From Clostridia bacterium (lineage in GTDB: Bacteria; Bacillota; Clostridia; Christensenellales; UBA3700): 13,757 nt of DNA. The notes beneath the pieces were generated by a model. It saw nothing but the letters and a program-made list of their open reading frames with translations, did not search any database and was not told the origin of the DNA. A program made the position numbers and the translations under genes. This document shows positions 13,734-13,757 of this stretch, one piece after another; positions within the stretch are counted from its first letter, which is position 1, and every line of letters starts with the position of its first letter. The stretch is from contig CAAGRV010000082.1 in assembly GCA_900772745.1 (NCBI GenBank), forward strand, positions 1-13,757, read 5' to 3'.

Positions 13734-13757
13734 AGATCGGAAGAGCACACGTCTGAA
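13734..13757 (+). other. Illumina TruSeq adapter remnant, not genomic
   Basis: The contig ends with AGATCGGAAGAGC followed by ACACGTCTGAA. All 24 bases match the start of the standard TruSeq read-1 3' adapter. Finding it exactly at the contig terminus shows untrimmed read-through rather than biology. Anything translated from it (the IGRAHV end of the TetR frame) is artefact. Confidence 0.97.

Overview
The window looks like one contig from an endospore-forming, Gram-positive, Clostridia-type Firmicute, probably a metagenome-derived assembly. The evidence is a complete gerA-type germinant receptor operon, strong AGGAG-type ribosome binding sites, sigma-A-like promoters, a DegV protein and moderately AT-rich DNA. 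The last 24 bases are not genomic: they match the Illumina TruSeq adapter, so the biological sequence ends at about 13733.

Left part, minus strand (83-5988). Reading in the direction of transcription, nagA (GlcNAc-6-phosphate deacetylase) and an alpha/beta-hydrolase sit 7 nt apart as one operon. It is driven by a perfect TTGACA-N17-TATAAT promoter at 6019-6047 and probably ends at a modest terminator at 3802-3827. Then come gerAA, gerAB and gerAC, which encode the A, B and C subunits of a spore germinant receptor. The gerAA-gerAB gap is unusually long and holds a 66-bp structured element that looks like a dispersed intergenic repeat. GerAC lacks the usual lipobox cysteine.

Centre (5989-6350). 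This is a divergent control region. It holds the nagA promoter on one side and, on the other, a candidate promoter for the next gene with a 15-bp palindrome and 8-bp direct repeats upstream.

Right part, plus strand (6351-11961). An unrecognised membrane-anchored extracytoplasmic protein, with codon use suggesting high expression, is followed by a very stable hairpin with a GAAA loop. Next come an N-acetylhexosamine 1-kinase (nahK), a UDP-hexose 4-epimerase (galE) with a Cys at the substrate-size gatekeeper position, and a membrane-bound UDP-GlcNAc 4,6-dehydratase (CapD/WbpM/PglF type) that overlaps galE by one base. Together these suggest salvage of GlcNAc/GalNAc into sugar phosphates and nucleotide sugars, and on to a 6-deoxy amino sugar for surface glycans or glycoproteins. 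No uridylyltransferase is present, so that step must be encoded elsewhere.

Far right. A strong bidirectional terminator (12057-12085) separates this cluster from a minus-strand degV gene. Divergent from degV is a TetR-family regulator, which is truncated by the contig end and probably carries a 1-base indel near that end.

No tRNA, rRNA, CRISPR array or transposase was seen. The best candidates for something undescribed are the unknown surface protein tied to the hexosamine activation genes, the lipobox-less GerAC and the structured repeat inside the ger operon. None of these amounts to a clearly new system from sequence alone.
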